Shown here: positions 1 to 11,100 of the stretch, in pieces
Layout of the letters: each line of letters starts with the position of its first letter
Numbering within the stretch: the first letter of the stretch is position 1
DNA from: Colletotrichum lupini
Taxonomy: Eukaryota; Ascomycota; Sordariomycetes; Glomerellales; Glomerellaceae
Assembly (NCBI RefSeq): GCF_023278565.1
Contig: NC_064678.1
Coordinates: forward strand, 3,100,001 to 3,164,000
Length of the DNA: 64,000 bases
Reading direction: 5' to 3'
Made by a program: the position numbers and the translations under genes
Notes under the pieces: generated by a model
The model's database searches: none
Seen by the model: only the letters and a program-made list of their open reading frames with translations
What the model was told of the DNA's origin: nothing

Positions 1-870
1 AGCAAGAAGAAGAACGCGACCAAGAAGACGCGCAAGGGCGTGAACGATGAGTGCGCTGAGCTGGAGAGGCAGTTGAAGGCGAAGCATGAGGAGGAGGTGG
101 CTGGGCTGTCTGGCGGTGGTGTCGCCGAGGAGGTTCAAGACGACGGCGACGACGAGACTGCCGAGGTTGTGGAGAAGTTGAAGGATACCACCATTTCCGA
201 ATCCGAAACGCCGGTAGAAGAAGAGAGGGAAGAGACACAGGCACAAGGGCAAGGCCAAGGGAAGAAGCGCAACAGACAAAAAGAACGCCTGGCGCGGCGG
301 GCGGCCGAGGTCGAGGCCGCGGCGGAGAAGGCGCAGGAGGAGGCGAGTAATATGACGGACCACCGGGGTATCGAGAAGACGTACATGCTCAAGGAGTTCA
401 AGGCCAACGGGCTCGAGGAGAAGGAGATTGCGCCGGACGGGCATTGTTTGTTTTCTGCTGTGGCGGATCAGTTACGGCAGCAGGGTATTCCGCTCTCCGC
501 TAGCGCTGAGGAAGCGAGTGGTGGCGGCGACCCGACGCAGAAGCTCCCGTATAGGGTTGTGAGGAGGGCGGCGGCGGAGTACATGGTGTCCCACCCGGAC
601 GACTTTGCGCCGTTTCTGGAGGAAGGGTTGGAGGGGTACGTGAGGCGGATCCGGGACACGGCGGAGTGGGGTGGGCAGCTTGAGCTTGCGGCGCTGGCGA
701 GCGTGTACGGGGTTGAGATTCGGGTTGTGCAGGATGGGAGGACGGAGAGGATTGGGCCGGCGGCGAGTGGTGGTGAGAGCGAGGAGAAGAAGGAGATTTG
801 GTTGGCGTATTATCGGCATGGGTACGGGCTTGGTGAGCATTATAATTCCTTGCGAAAGACGACGGCGTGA
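1..870 (+). CDS. OTU-domain cysteine protease (OTUD6-like deubiquitinase), 5' truncated by window edge
   Basis: The reading frame is open from the first base, so the N-terminus lies outside the window. The N-terminal part is a charged Glu/Lys/Ala-rich probable coiled coil, with a basic KKRNRQKERLARR stretch, as in OTUD6/Otu2-type proteins. The C-terminal half is an OTU fold: the catalytic motif DGHC has its Cys codon at 445-447 in the context PDGHCLFSAVADQL, and the catalytic His is in GEHYNS (His codon 838-840). OTU proteases cleave ubiquitin chains, and OTUD6/Otu2 proteins act on ribosome-associated ubiquitin; that specific role is inferred. The gene ends with TGA at 868-870 and is convergent with the methyltransferase gene, 157 bp away. 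No intron is needed in the visible part. Confidence 0.88.
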   Translation, partial: SKKKNATKKTRKGVNDECAELERQLKAKHEEEVAGLSGGGVAEEVQDDGDDETAEVVEKLKDTTISESETPVEEEREETQAQGQGQGKKRNRQKERLARRAAEVEAAAEKAQEEASNMTDHRGIEKTYMLKEFKANGLEEKEIAPDGHCLFSAVADQLRQQGIPLSASAEEASGGGDPTQKLPYRVVRRAAAEYMVSHPDDFAPFLEEGLEGYVRRIRDTAEWGGQLELAALASVYGVEIRVVQDGRTERIGPAASGGESEEKKEIWLAYYRHGYGLGEHYNSLRKTTA

Positions 871-1027
871 GGGGTGTCGTAATTCGATCAAAGGGTGGAG
901 GTTATGGAGAAGACTATATTCTCAACTTTTGTGTACATGGAGTTCTGGGCATTGCGTGGCACAGGCATACATCATTGGCCTAACAGAGGAAACTATCTAT
1001 TACCAGAATTATGTGCCGTCATGCTTG

Positions 1028-2033
1028 TTAGTGACTCCAGACATGAATCCAATCGCGAACTGAGCCATCCTCATTCATACCAGCGCGATGCGTCCTGCTA
1101 GGCTTGACGAGCGCCAACCGCTTCAGACCGGCGGTGCCTTCCCCGCCATCCTCGTTCGCGGCCGGGGGAACGACAACGACGTCGGCCTCGTCGCCCGCCA
1201 GCGTCGAAGCCGAGAACTCGAGGGGTTGGCCGGGGCGGGTGAGCAGGGCGAGGTAGATATCCGGGTTCAGGCCCCACGGCGGGCCCGGCTGGGAAAGAGG
1301 TTTGCCGGACGGAAATTCGAGGCAGATGAGGCGGCCGGTGGCGGGGTTCAGGAGAGAGGATATGCGGGCTGACCATCGGGGCCGGGCTGTTGGGGGGAGG
1401 GCGCAGAGGAACTTTGGATGGTTGTTAGCTTCTTTTTTCTCATGTTGTGATTCCTCTTGGCCATTCCCTTTAAAAGCCACCGAGAAGAGTGAGACTTACA
1501 GTGTAATCAAAGATGAGGTCAAACGTCTTGTCCTCGCGGGGCCAGGCCTCGAGCCACGAGTCGGAGAAGAAGTCGCCCGAGAGCCACGTCACGGAACCCG
1601 GTTCGGCGCCGTTTGGCTGGCGTATGGCGTTCACGTCCGGCTCTGCTCCGTCTCCGTTACCGTCCCCGGCCGCCGCCGCAGCAGCTATGGCCTTTTGATT
1701 CTCCTTTGCCTCGGCGATGGCCGTGGGCGAAAAGTCGAGGCCGAGGACGTCGTAGCCTAGGTTTGCTAGGAGGAGGGCGTCGTGGCCTTTACCACATCCG
1801 GGAACGAGGGCCGTGTGCTTCCTCTGCTGTTGTCCCGCGGGCGATGAGGCGGTGGGAGGAGGAGGCGGGATGAGGTCCGGACGGGTGGTGATGATGTCCA
1901 GTAAGGCTAGGGAGGGCCCGCCGCGGTCCCAGGGGGTGAATTTCTCTTCCCAGAAGGCGGACCATTTCTGGCCGTGGTTTGCGAGGGGCGTGTTTTCGAA
2001 AGCCGTGGATAGCTTGTTTGGGTCGGTTGCCAT
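1028..2033 (-). CDS. Thiopurine S-methyltransferase (TPMT)-family SAM-dependent methyltransferase
   Basis: Two exons, complement(1028..1411,1500..2033), encode 305 aa. The 88-bp intron has donor GTAAGT at 1499 and acceptor AAAG at 1412-1413, phase 0. Joining the exons gives DLIFDYT-FLCALPP, the characteristic TPMT-family segment, which neither exon supplies alone. The N-terminal WxxFWxEKFTPWDRGGPS stretch and the SAM-binding glycine loop VPGCGKG (about residues 77-83) followed by GLD (98-100) are both present. Fungal members are usually called thiol or halide methyltransferases; the substrate cannot be read from sequence. A low-complexity Ala/Gly/Asp insertion lies near residues 115-130. The start lies in a divergent 1.0-kb intergenic region shared with the dehydratase gene. 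Confidence 0.9.
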
Positions 2034-3037
2034 GATGGGCTGGTTGCTTATACTAGGAGTTGTAAAGGGAGTATGATGGGGGACTTGATGTTGGGGCTGG
2101 GCGGTGCTTTGGTAAAGTATCTGGTGAATTGTCTTGACAGAATTGTGAGATTCAAGCGGGTTTCTGAGAATAATTCGAACAACGATTGGTATATTAAGTG
2201 GTTGGTAATCCAGTAGTATGAAACAGAATGAAAGTCGCCAGATGAGAATGAAGTCATGAATCTAGGTAGACCGGAACTAACGAGGTCAATCTAGTCCCCG
2301 AGGACCCCGCGCTGTATTGTGGATGTGGCGCAAATGCCCCGCGCTGGAGAATGGCGACTCATCGTGAGTCGAAAATGGCTGTTGATTTTGTGTGATGTGA
2401 AGTAAAGCGTATAGGTGAGGTTGTGAACATTAGGAGAAGGGTCTTGGTAAGAAATTGAGGAGGACTCATCGGCCGAGTCAATGCCGAGTGTAGATACAGT
2501 CGGTCATTCACTCTACCTTGACCAATCCGTTGAATGCTCGATAGAATGTTCCTGACGATTCCAGAGTTCATGAGTGATTTATGAACAACCATGGTCCTGG
2601 CATGTTGGTATACGGCTCTAATATTACCCGCGGGAAAAGTAGATGTGTGTGGTCATTTCACCGATAATCTCAGTGGCCCGGCGAGCCTTTTCGGAGACAA
2701 CCGCCGAATCCCACTACTCAAGCGGGGTCGCCCCCGTCCGGAGGGCGTCAGATAACTGCCCACGCCGCCTACCACAACCAAAGCCCCGATCCCGGCGTCG
2801 GAAGTCCCTATGACTTTGCCGCTCACGCCCTCGCGACACGTCTCATCTCAATCTCAATCCCAAATATCTCACTTCATAAGACGCCCGTCAAAGCTCTGGC
2901 GTTCTGCTCTCCGTTGCCTCATTTCTTCTACATGAGGCTTTCGGCATTTTCGCCACCACACTACTTACCTACTTGAGGTGTACACACACGTGGCAAAAGC
3001 AGAACCGTTCATCGTGAGCAGAACAAATCCGAGAGCC
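2034..3037. promoter_or_regulatory. Divergent intergenic region between methyltransferase and dehydratase genes
   Basis: About 1.0 kb separates two divergently transcribed starts (ATG at 2033 on the minus strand and at 3038 on the plus strand), so it must hold both promoters. Pyrimidine-rich stretches (2820-2960) precede the plus-strand gene, as is usual for fungal 5' leaders. No convincing TATA box or additional gene is seen. Confidence 0.5.
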
Positions 3038-4344
3038 ATGGCCGACCTATCGACCTGCCTACCCCTAACCCGGGCCTCCGTCGTCGAAGCCCACAAGCTC
3101 GTCAAGCCGCACGTCCACTACACCCCCGTCCTCACCAACAAGACCCTCACGGCGTTGGCATCGACGCCGCGGACGCCCGAAGACCTCAAGGGCACGAAAT
3201 GGGAGGGGCGCACGCCGGCCAAGCCCGTGCTCCGGCTGTGGTTCAAGTGCGAGAACCTGCAGCGCATCGGCGCCTTCAAGGTCCGCGGTGCCTTTCACGC
3301 CGTGGAGAGGTTGAAGCAGGAGCCTGGGTGGGCTGAGGGCGGCGGTAAAGAGAAGGGCGTTGTTACGCATAGCTCAGGTATGGATACATCTCTATTCTCC
3401 TGCTCAGTGAACAAACCAGAAAGAGAACTATCTGAATGTGTATTTCTTGATCTCCGCAGAATGTACTGACAACACCACCAGGAAACCACGCTCAAGCACT
3501 GGCTCTCGCCGCCAGAGAAAGCGGCATCCCCGCACACATCGTCATGCCGGACATCTCCCCGCCCAACAAGATCGCCGCGACGCGCGGCTACGGCGCCAAC
3601 GTAGTCTTCAGCGGCAGCACCAGCGTCGAGCGCGAGGCCGTCGCCGACCGCGTCATCTCCGAGACGGGCGCCCGCCTCGTACCGCCCTACGACCACCCGG
3701 ACATTATGCTAGGCCAAGGGACGATGGGCCTCGAGTTGCAGGAGCAGGTCCGCGATCTCCTGGCCGCGGGCCACTCTGCAGAGAACCCGACGTTCAACTC
3801 CACGGGCCTTCCTGTGGCTGCTGTATCCGATGGTGATGACGGAGAGAAGAAGGAGAAGAAGGGTCTGAACGCGATCATGACCCCTTGTGGAGGCGGCGGC
3901 ATGCTCTCCGGCGTAGCGCTGAGCTGCGAGGGGACGGGGATCAGGGTGTTCGGCGCGGAACCCGAGTTCCAGGGCGCCGACGACTGCAAGCGCGGCTTCG
4001 AGAGTGGGAAACGCGTCGAGAGCGTAAAGACGCTGACGGTCGCCGACGGCCTGCGGACGCCCGTGGGCAAGCACCCGTGGTCCGTCATCTACGAGCGCCG
4101 GCTGGTGGATAACATGTACAGCGTGTCCGAGGAGGAAATCAAGGCGGCGACGAAGCTCGTCTTTGAGCGGTTCAAGCTCGTGGTCGAGCCGAGCGGTGCG
4201 GTGCCGCTTGCGGTGGCGCTGTTTAATGAGGATTTCAGAGCCATGGTAGAGAGGGAGGCTGGTGAGACGGGGTGGGATCTGGGATTGGTTTTCAGTGGTG
4301 GGAATATGGCGCTGGAGGGGCTCATGAAGATTTTCGCGGCGTGA
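3038..4344 (+). CDS. PLP-dependent serine/threonine dehydratase family (serine racemase / threo-3-hydroxyaspartate ammonia-lyase-like)
   Basis: Two exons, 3038..3377 and 3482..4344, encode 400 aa. The 104-bp intron runs from GTATGG to CACCAG, and splicing restores the motif HSSGNHAQ (about residues 111-118), a hallmark of fold-type II PLP enzymes. The PLP-binding lysine is Lys81 in CENLQRIGAFKVRGA. The phosphate-binding glycine loop PCGGGGMLSG lies about two thirds along. The context CENLQ and the single catalytic domain without a C-terminal ACT regulatory domain point to the serine racemase / SRY1-like branch rather than biosynthetic threonine deaminase. The expected reaction is deamination of serine, threonine or 3-hydroxyaspartate; the substrate is not determinable from sequence. 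ATG 3038 is chosen because upstream codons lack a family-like extension. An acidic/Lys-rich loop (GDDGEKKEKKG) is inserted before the glycine loop. Confidence 0.9.
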
Positions 4345-4981
4345 TATACCTGGAGGTTGTTTGAGTACGAGGTTGGTTTGGTAGAGGTGTGTTCAGGATC
4401 CCGTTTCAACTTGTTCGCCCACGAACGTTACCGAGGCCGGAAACGAGGTACAATAGACGCCTTGGACCTAGCTTAGTCTTTTCTTGACGGGGAAGAAAAA
4501 AAAGGCCAGGAAAATTGAGAGCCACGAAAGGTCCCACACTCCAAGACCATGGAAGGTAAGTTTGAATCCCTTTAGACAAACAATCGGTGTCTGTGTCGGG
4601 CAGACCATACATTACTTTAAACGTGACCATGGAAGACGGCATACTATAACATTGCTCGGGACTTTCAAAGAGTTCTAGAATCCACCAGCCACTCTGTGTG
4701 GTACCTTACCCTTTGGCCATGCCTTGACATCTTCTTCCAGAATAGCAACCAACCTCTCCTCCCAAAGCATGGGTCAATGGGATGAAAATCATTCTTAATT
4801 TGTTGATTCTTTAATAGTCTGATTGAAGCAGTTGTGACAAACTTCCTCTTATAACTCCCCAACCCAACCCCCGACTCTACCTCACTAAAATCAGAGTCTG
4901 TACGTCTCCAAAAACACATACGCTTTGCAATTCCACAAATCGCTTGCCATCCACCCCTCTCACCCCCTTGCGCTGAGCCCC
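4345..4981. other. Convergent 3' intergenic region
   Basis: This 637-bp interval lies between the stop codons of two convergent genes (the dehydratase and the RING protein). It should hold both 3' UTRs and polyadenylation signals. A purine-rich stretch (4492-4512) is the only compositional feature. No gene is seen. Confidence 0.5.
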
Positions 4982-6958
4982 TCATCCTTGCCTACGCCCG
5001 CCGGTGCTCATCAGCGTAATCTTCTGCTTCTTCTTCTTTCCCTTACCAGCTCCTCCTGATCCACCGCCGCCATTGTTGCTGCTACTACCGGCCCCAAATG
5101 CGGCACTACTGCTAGAGGGACCGGGCTCAGTCACACCCAAAGCCTCCATCTGGAAAGAAAGCTCTTGAGGTCCCCACAAGTCTTCATCCTTGAGCCACCC
5201 GTCGTCAAGTTGACGCATTGAAGCCGGGGCAAGCTCTGGGGACCCAGGCACGACAGAAGTGCCCCAAACGGTTTTCTGCGTGGATGGACTTGTAGAAATG
5301 GTTGCAAGATGCTCGAATCCCGGTCGTGGATCGGGCGGCGTAGCGTTGGCGTGGCTCGATAGGGGCTGGAACTCTTCCAAGTTCAACGCAGGAACGTGAT
5401 CCTCTTCGACCGGTCCATAATCTCGTCGCATAGCCGCGGTACTCTTGAACTGGGCAGCCTCAATCCTTTCGGACTGAAGCCTCTCACGTTCTTCCTGTAC
5501 GGCCTTGTCACGATTCCGTTTTCGCCGCCGGCCAATCTCATCAGCGAACTTTTCGAGGACATCCGCCGACACAATGTCTGTCCAATCGCATTCCAAAAAA
5601 CTGATTCGGCAACCATACGGAAGATGACCCAAATACTTGGCCCGCTTTCTCTGCACCTCGTCTAGAACATGGCCTGTCGAAATGTGCTCGACGCGAGGCA
5701 ACAACGTGGATGGAAATGCAGAGAAGTCGCCATATTTCGTCTTGAGAATACGAATATCGAGAGCTGATAGGTAGAGATGCGGCTGTGATGAGTAGAAGTA
5801 GAAGTCAGGTTGAACGGTCTTGTTCTGGTTGCCCAGCTTCTTATTTGGCAGCATGGAATCGTTCCTGCCGAGGTCTTGGACCTTCTCCTTCGCCGCATCA
5901 ATGGCCCGGATCGCCTTCTTGGTCCATTCATCGTCGTCGTGGTAAAGAAGTTGATCCTCGGTTCCCTGTTTCCGCAGCGCCTCAATCTCTTCGTTGAATT
6001 GCTCCAACATGTAGTCTCCAGTTCCCTTCATGATCCTGGCATAATCCAGAACATTGGCTGCAAAGTGCCAGGGCACGTCGTCCGACACATTGAGCGCGTC
6101 AGAGCCATTTTCCCAGGGCAATGCGAGGGTTGATTTGGCTGTCCGGGCCATGAGACGTAGGACAACGTCATCGCCAACTCGCGGCAGAGGGCTCTCCTGG
6201 CCCGCATAGAAACGCACAGGCCGCGTCTCGTGAAGGTAGACGCTGTCTTCGCAGAGCGGACATTTCTTCCACCTTGCACCTTTTCCATGCTTCGAGTCCT
6301 CATCTGTCGAGTTCATAAACCGAATCAGACATGGAAGGCAGAAAATGTGACCGCACTTTGCCATTCGTGGCGCCACCGGCTCGGACAGACAGATCGGGCA
6401 ACTAGCCCCCTGCGATTCGGATGAGGCCAAAATCTGCAGGACGTTGTTCCAATCGATATGAACATCGGCGTCAGCCGCTTGGCTGGCGTAATTGCCTTCC
6501 GGTGAGACGACAAATCTGTAATTCGCATGCACGTATCTCGCCTTGTCTACGGCATGGTGTCCCGAGCCAGGTCCCCAAGTCGGATTCCGTCTATAATTCC
6601 GAGCATAAGAATGATGATCCGCGTAAGCAGTCGGCGGACGGCTGTAGTTCAGAAGGTGTGTAATTGAGGTTTGACCTCGTCGACTGTTGGCATTCCCTAT
6701 AGCCCGTATCTCGGCCATAGCATCGTCATCGTCTGGGTTCGCGTGTCTGGCGTCGCCAAGTCCCGGTCTTCGCTGCATTTTGTGTTGCTTCCGAGAGCCC
6801 TGACCCTTCCGGGGGGTTGCGTGTGGGAATGAAGGACTGGGTTGGGAGGGCCGGCGGTTGGATTCGAAACTCGCGGTGACGGGACCAGGCTGGATCGAAG
6901 GCGAATGGGAAGTCGATGCTGAAAGGGACTTGCCCAAGTTTGACGAAGTCGAGCTCAT
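4982..6958 (-). CDS. RING finger protein, RNF10/Mag2-like E3 ubiquitin ligase
   Basis: Single exon, 658 aa from the ATG at 6958. The frame stays open up to 7249, but the extra 97 codons look like 5' UTR and do not resemble the family, so I start at MSSTSS. Residues 1-130 are a disordered, basic Ser/Pro/Arg-rich tail. The segment YVHANYRFVV (about 142-151) precedes the RING as in RNF10 orthologues. The C3HC4 RING is complete: C187, C190, C202, H204, C207, C210, C233, C236. The C-terminal half carries long charged helices (RRRKRNRDKAVQEERERLQ), and the tail is Gly/Ser-rich and ends with a Lys-rich patch. RNF10/Mag2 ligases ubiquitinate 40S ribosomal proteins on stalled or non-functional ribosomes; that role here is inferred from family membership. 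Confidence 0.85.
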   Translation of the reverse strand: MSSTSSNLGKSLSASTSHSPSIQPGPVTASFESNRRPSQPSPSFPHATPRKGQGSRKQHKMQRRPGLGDARHANPDDDDAMAEIRAIGNANSRRGQTSITHLLNYSRPPTAYADHHSYARNYRRNPTWGPGSGHHAVDKARYVHANYRFVVSPEGNYASQAADADVHIDWNNVLQILASSESQGASCPICLSEPVAPRMAKCGHIFCLPCLIRFMNSTDEDSKHGKGARWKKCPLCEDSVYLHETRPVRFYAGQESPLPRVGDDVVLRLMARTAKSTLALPWENGSDALNVSDDVPWHFAANVLDYARIMKGTGDYMLEQFNEEIEALRKQGTEDQLLYHDDDEWTKKAIRAIDAAKEKVQDLGRNDSMLPNKKLGNQNKTVQPDFYFYSSQPHLYLSALDIRILKTKYGDFSAFPSTLLPRVEHISTGHVLDEVQRKRAKYLGHLPYGCRISFLECDWTDIVSADVLEKFADEIGRRRKRNRDKAVQEERERLQSERIEAAQFKSTAAMRRDYGPVEEDHVPALNLEEFQPLSSHANATPPDPRPGFEHLATISTSPSTQKTVWGTSVVPGSPELAPASMRQLDDGWLKDEDLWGPQELSFQMEALGVTEPGPSSSSAAFGAGSSSNNGGGGSGGAGKGKKKKQKITLMSTGGRRQG

Positions 6959-8110
6959 ATTCGGGTACCCGGATATCGTAAGGGAACGTGACGCAACAGC
7001 TTGTCCGCTGGCGGAAGCTTTGATCGATTCGATCAGCCCCCTGTGGCCAATGTCGTGATGCAATGCGGCGCGAGCGAAGGGAACGAAAGGACGGATCGGA
7101 GGTTGCCACTGCAGGCCAACTGACCCAAGGCTATCTGAAAAAAACAAGTATATCGAGGAGGAGAGAGGCAAAAGAAATTTGAACGCTTCGGCTGAGGTGC
7201 TATGGTTGGATGAATGAAGATGTTGAATGTAGAAGAAGACGGGGTCCAAAGTGGACGGACCCCATTAGTGACGGGTGGGGATCAGGTAATCGGATGTCGA
7301 GAGGATGCCGCAGCTGTGGCAGTAGCAGTAGCAATGCGTAGAGTCATTGGCGGGGCAAATCGAAGTTGCCGTGACGCTCTTGAGGGAAAGCTCGGCACCT
7401 GGAAGTACGTACTGGGTTGTCCGAACGGCTGGAATCATCACGTGACTCGGTCGGTCGCCTCCGTCGGTGCCAGTCACGACTCCAGGTCTCTTGCGTGCAT
7501 CGATTGAGTTGTTTCGTTTGACGTGCAGTACACCTGTGCCTGGCACCTGACGCGTTGGCTTGACGCGACGAATCAAAACGGCGTGTCAAGTCACAAGTTA
7601 CTCCATTGGACTTTACTATGGTAGGCACTTATTAATCTCTCTTCTGTGGCAACGGCTTCATCCATAACGTCAGTCAGCAGCAGGAGATAGCCTACCCAAG
7701 TCACATGCCTCACCAGTAGTCAGTCACCAGTGTTCAGTACCTCATTGTATTGGCTCAATTGATCATATGCAAATTAGGCTCGAACGAGGTATTATGGTAC
7801 AGGATAGTCCGATGCAGATGAGCCGTGTGAAGTACCAACAAAAGGAGCAAAACTGAAAGAGGCAGCAGCCCACATCACCCTCAATTAATTCTAGAGGCCA
7901 ACAGAAATGGCCGTACTTCCAACCTCGTCGACATACAGCTGCCATGCCTCATTCTACCTCTCGAGCTCTTGCACATGCAAAGTGGACCAGGGGAATCATA
8001 GAAACGACAAACAACCCAAATACGCAGCACCCGACAAGAAAATCCACAAGAGCCGAGGCGAAAGACGATGCCTCCCATCCTAACGGCGAACATCATCATC
8101 ATTATGCCGC
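6959..8110. other. Intergenic region upstream of the RING gene
   Basis: About 1.15 kb holds the promoter and 5' UTR of the minus-strand RING gene and, at its right end, the 3' UTR of the glycogen-binding protein gene. Small ORFs here are not gene-like. A short purine/CAG-type stretch (GTGGCAGTAGCAGTAGCAATG, about 7315-7335) is the only repeat seen. Confidence 0.45.
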
Positions 8111-11100
8111 TTATTTGCTGTGCACCTTGGCCTTGAGCTTGCCGATGAAGGCACTCAGGCGGTTCTTCTTCTTCTTCTCGGTGCCCGAAGGGCTCTCGGT
8201 GGCCTTTGTATTGCTTGGTGTCGTTGACTCGGGAACGGAGGACGGGGCCTTGGCAGGGGTGGTGGGAACTTCGGGCTCCTTGGTGGAGGTGAGGCTGGCG
8301 CCGTTGGCACCGTTGGCGGTTGTGTGAACACCGTTGGCACCGTTAGCCTCCTTTGTAGAGTCATCCTTGGTGACAGCAGCCTTAACCTCCTCCTTAGCGA
8401 GCTTAGCCTCCTCCTTGACGGCCTCAGTCTTGGTCTTCTCGCCCTCCTTGACTTCTTCCTTGGTCTCCTTGACCTCCTCCTTGGCAGCCTCAACCTTGGG
8501 CTTCTCGGCCTCGACCTTGGTCTCCTCACCGACGGCGGGGATAGGCTTGACCTCCTTGAGGAGCTCAGCCTCGACCTCCTTCTTCTCGATGACAGCCTCG
8601 GTGGTGGCGGCAGCCTCGGGGCTCTTGCCGGCCTCGGCGATAGACTCCTTGACGACGGTGGGAACCTCGGGAGCGACCTCCTCACGGGTCTCTTCCTTGG
8701 TCTGACCGCCGATGGCCTCCTGAACGCTCACAGGCAGGCTCTCCTTGACGGGCTCGGGGAGCTGAGCAGCGGCGTCAGTGGCGGCAACGGTAGCCTGCTC
8801 AACGTGAGGAGCAGCAGCCTCGACGACAGTGTCCTTGGCGTTGATGGCGGCGGCAGCGGCGAGACCACCAATAGTGGCAGCGGTGGCAACGACGACGCCA
8901 GCGGCCTCAGTCTTCTGAGTGCCGAATCCGGCGGTGCCCTCAGAAGTCGAGGGAGCGGTGGGGACCTTCTCGAGGAGCTCGTCCTCAACAACGGCTTTCT
9001 CCTGGACGGCCTCGGGGTTTGCGCTGGCCTCAGGCTCGGCGTGGGCCTTCTCTTGGCTCTCCTTGACAATCTCGGGAACCTCGGCAGTCTTGGTCTCGAG
9101 AGGAACCTCGGCGGCCAGAGCAGCGGTGGTGGATGTGGGTGCGGCGCTGTTGATGGTGGCATCCGCGGTCGCAATGGGCAAGCTGGACTCGGGGATCGTG
9201 TTGCTGGTAACCTCAGGGACGGTGGTCTCCTCCTTGGAGAGGCCGGGCAGAGCGCTAGAGTCCTCATAACCCTCCTTGTCAAGCTTGACGTGCTCGTTGA
9301 TATCGCCAGCCTTGACAGACGCGGGGAGGGGTTCGCCAGGTGCGACGGTTACGGGCTCAGCGGTAACATCTTGGGCGGGGATAGGGTTCACACCAATGAA
9401 CTTGTCAAGCTCGTTGGCGGGGGTGACGGGGAAGCCGCCGGGAATGTCGGAGGGGGTAGCCTGGGGGAGCTCCTCCTTGTTCTCGAGAGGCACGTCCTTA
9501 GCCAAGGCGGCGGTGGTAGATTCGGGAGTAACAGTGTTCATGACTGCGGCGGTGGTATCCTCCTTAACGATTTGATCGGGAGTGAGAAAGTTGTTTACGT
9601 TGCCCTCGTGATCAGGTTCTTGAGGGGCAGTGTGGTCTGTGATCCAGTTGTTGTCGACGACAAACTATAGAGGGGGGAGAGAAAGCAAGTCAGTAAAAAT
9701 TGTCAACAATGACGATGTTTTTAAGCGAAATCCGGTGGGCAGCACAGCGGTGGTGTAATGGGTCCCTTGGGGGGCAGATATGACGACGCGCGGCGAACCA
9801 AATGTGGGAGATCAGTTGGGAGCGCGATCTGGGTGTCCCCGATGGTTATAAAGGCCAGGTGAGGAAAGATAGCCCGTATCCGCCAGAACAAGAATCCAGG
9901 CAAATTGGAAGGCGGTGGTTCCTGGCGCTGTGCGCTGCCGCTTGTTCCTTGGCCGCGGGCATGGCTGTTGGTTCCTGGCCTGGGCTAGCACGGCTGGGTG
10001 GTGGTGACCTTGGTGGTGCTTGTCCTTGTGTACCCTGGGTGCCTTGGGGTGTATCCAGGTGAGTGCGCCGTGTTTGGTGGCACCTAGTCTGGAAGGCTAG
10101 CCCCGAAGTTGCTAGACATTTTGGCACATTGTTGTGTGATGAAAGGTGCCATGGTCCTTGGTGGCTGCTGGTGCTGGATCCTGCCGCTCTCCGGTGTCTC
10201 TCTTCTTTCTTGCGTCGCAATTTGCGAAAAGGCCACACGCAGCTGCGAACGCGACCATGCTCACATGGGGGACCCTGGTCAAGATTGACGCTCTTTTCGC
10301 TCCCCACAGAATACAAAAGGAGCAATGAACCTGGAAAACCTTGTTCATTGCTTTTTTGGACCTGTGGAAAAGCGGAGCCCCCAACCCGCCGCTCTGCTCG
10401 GGATCCGCCAGCCAATCTTGCCAATTGCCCACCTGGAGCCACCATCAAGCGTCAAGACTCAAGGCAACCACGCCGCTGCTGTGCTTCTGCCGCAGTAAGC
10501 TGCTGCAAGAACTGGTGGGTTTGCGTCATTCGGAGCCGGGATAGTCGGCCAGCAACAACCAGCCTCCGAGACCCGCGTATGACTCTTCTTTTTCTTTCTC
10601 CAATTTACCCATTACAGCCATGTGCAGCTCCAGTCTGGGATATGTTTTGCAGCCCCGACTGCGCAGGCAATACGCCGGGGAAAAGCAGACAGAGCAGAAA
10701 ACCCCAACGGGAAAGCAGCGGCGTTAGCGCGAAATAAGCCGACAACGCAATGTGGCCGTAGGGGCAATAGTGAGAAGAGTCGAGAGAAGACCGAAAAAGA
10801 CCCCAGCAGAATTTGTGTGGCTCAGCGGAGCGCGAAGCAAATTGCGTGAGGGCCAAGGGCCTGGACACGCCAAATTGCGAGATGGTGATAAAAGCCCGAT
10901 CCTATGACGAGCCGCAACCGAGCTGTGTGGCCTGCAGCTGACGGGGAAGCTGGAACCAGAGCTGCCCTGGAGCTGGGGAGAAGCTTCCACCAGTAAATGG
11001 CCTGGCAGCCCAGCCCTTCCCTTCTTCCCCCTCCAAGACGGGGGAACAGCGATTGCGATTGATGGGACAAGGGACCTGGATGGGCGCACGGATGCTGTCG

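Noticed and set aside
6959..7249. 97-residue N-terminal extension of the RING protein
   Set aside because: The extension is unlike RNF10/Mag2 proteins and is more simply an open 5' UTR; MSSTSS at 6958 is the better start.
8324..9670. 448-codon Leu/Gly-rich ORF on the plus strand
   Set aside because: It is the antisense shadow of the GC-rich, Ala/Glu/Lys-rich exon 3 of the glycogen-binding protein. The sense strand has splice-supported domain continuity; the antisense product is low-complexity with no domain.
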